From Chloroflexota bacterium (GTDB taxonomy: Bacteria; Chloroflexota; Dehalococcoidia; UBA2979), in contig QWJG01000003.1 in NCBI GenBank assembly GCA_009391845.1, positions 3,504-67,503 on the forward strand: a stretch of DNA of 64,000 nucleotides, given 5' to 3'. The notes beneath the pieces were generated by a model. It ran no database searches. It was given only the letters and a program-made list of their open reading frames with translations, and had not been told where the DNA came from. Every line of letters starts with the position of its first letter. Within the stretch, counting starts at the first letter, position 1. The position numbers and the translations under genes are program-made. This document shows, in pieces, positions 63,489 to 64,000 of this stretch.

Positions 63489-63590
63489 GTCCCCGGTCCG
63501 CCCGGAGGCCAAGCCGCGAAACACCCGAGGTCAAACAACCCGGGTTTGCGAGGGGGACGTAGGGGGACAGCCATGTCCCCCTACTGGGGG
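63489..63590. repeat. Folded repeat R1, copy a
   Basis: Shares the core GGAGGCCAAGC-GCGAAACACC and the dyad AACCCGGGTT with the copy at 63898-64000. Contains an 11-bp stem GTAGGGGGACA/TGTCCCCCTAC (63559-63569 with 63574-63584). In the other copy the same stem has four instead of five G:C pairs, changed on both sides. Confidence 0.75.
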
Positions 63591-63594
63591 GAAC

Positions 63595-63729
63595 GGGGGG
63601 CCCTGATCCATAGGATCACCCTCCGGGTGAGGGCCCCCCGATCAGGAAAGCGACCTCAAAACCCCCGCACGCACCCAACCGCCAAGCCGCCCACTCCACC
63701 GATCTGCGCAGCACACCCTCCGAACCCCC
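63595..63729. repeat. Folded repeat R2, copy a
   Basis: Begins with a three-way-junction-like element: outer stem GGGGGGCCCT/AGGGCCCCCC (63595-63604 with 63630-63639) enclosing hairpins GATCC-ATA-GGATC (63605-63617) and ACCC-TCC-GGGT (63618-63628). A conserved C-rich tail of about 85 bases follows (CCCGCACGCACCC... to CACACCCTCC). Nearly identical to copy b 152 bases on. Confidence 0.8.
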
Positions 63730-63746
63730 GCGCCTTGCCCCCTAGT

Positions 63747-63882
63747 GGGGGGCCCTGATCCATAGGATCACCCTCCGGGTGAGGGCCCCCCGATCAGGAA
63801 AAGCGACCGCAAACCCCCGCACGCACCCCAACCGCCAAGCCGCCCACTCCGCCGGCCTGCGCAGCACACCCTCCAAGCCCCC
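63747..63882. repeat. Folded repeat R2, copy b
   Basis: Repeats copy a from 63595; the folded 50-base head is identical and the tail differs at a handful of bases. Same outer stem and two inner hairpins. Confidence 0.8.
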
Positions 63883-63897
63883 CATCCCGCTCCGTCC

Positions 63898-64000
63898 GTC
63901 CCCAGTCCCCCGTCCGCCCGGAGGCCAAGCGGCGAAACACCCGAGGCCAAACAACCCGGGTTTGGGAGGGGTCGTAGGGGACAAGGCTGTCCCCTACTGG
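63898..64000. repeat. Folded repeat R1, copy b (continues past window edge)
   Basis: Matches R1 copy a. The terminal stem here is GTAGGGGACA/TGTCCCCTAC (63974-63983 with 63988-63997), one pair shorter on both arms than in copy a. The window ends inside the repeat. Confidence 0.75.

Noticed and set aside
63742..63984. Minus-strand open frames inside the R1/R2 repeats
   Set aside because: They arise from repeat sequence, are low in complexity and change frame between copies.

Overview
This is a bacterial chromosome segment with high GC content (well above 60% by eye). It is packed with housekeeping genes and shows no phage, plasmid or CRISPR hallmarks. The mix of DNA repair, cell wall, fatty acid and vitamin genes, a GuaB3-type IMP dehydrogenase relative, an F420/FMN luciferase-like enzyme and a VanW protein suggests a Chloroflexota-like organism. 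That placement is inferred from gene content and protein style, not proven. Many genes have a TAnnnT hexamer about 6 bases before the start codon and no Shine-Dalgarno sequence, which points to frequent leaderless transcription. Operon-internal genes use good Shine-Dalgarno sites and ATGA/GTGA overlaps.

Layout. 1-5.2 kb: murE (cut by the left edge) diverges from a PPOX-fold protein and a GNAT protein; then a minus-strand unit ROK kinase > O-methyltransferase > two-domain VOC protein. 5.2-8.4 kb: RNase P RNA and the molybdate transporter modABC (minus). 8.5-18.1 kb (plus): yceD-rpmF-fabD-fabG-nusB-acpP, tatA-tatC, uracil-DNA glycosylase, RNase J and ftsK. 18.1-18.4 kb: a free-standing structured RNA that I cannot name, with its own -10 element and a strong terminator. 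18.4-32 kb (minus): peptidase E-like, uvrB, a GGDEF protein, ruvA-ruvC, yebC, panC-panB, a P1 peptidase, an alpha/beta hydrolase-like protein lacking its nucleophile, mutM and polA. 32.1-38.4 kb (plus): a large FtsX-type permease with two ATPases, a Dabb-like protein and a secreted nuclease. 38.4-42 kb (minus): a DUF3108-like lipoprotein, threonine aldolase, a conserved hypothetical, a CcdA homologue with its two halves in reversed order, and a short hypothetical. 42-46.4 kb: tRNA-Glu(CUC), LLM oxidoreductase, DinB, NAD(P)HX epimerase and an MFS exporter. 46.4-51.2 kb (minus): an HDOD protein, a comM pseudogene with three lesions and a (p)ppGpp synthetase/hydrolase. 51.3-58.6 kb (plus): a dihydrofolate-reductase-like protein, hisS, prfA-rRNA methyltransferase-prmC, VanW, a flavodoxin-like protein and a small membrane protein. 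58.7-61.5 kb (minus): guaB3 and a beta-propeller lipoprotein interrupted by an in-frame TAG. 61.6-63.3 kb: metG. 63.5-64 kb: a gene-free array of strongly folded repeats running off the right edge.

The most interesting items are the circularly permuted CcdA (40831-41646), the unidentified pseudoknotted RNA (18172-18420), the folded repeat array at the right end, the linked loss of zinc-ligand cysteines in YceD and bL32, two decayed genes (comM and the propeller lipoprotein), and two reading frames whose only plausible start is a non-standard codon just after an upstream stop.
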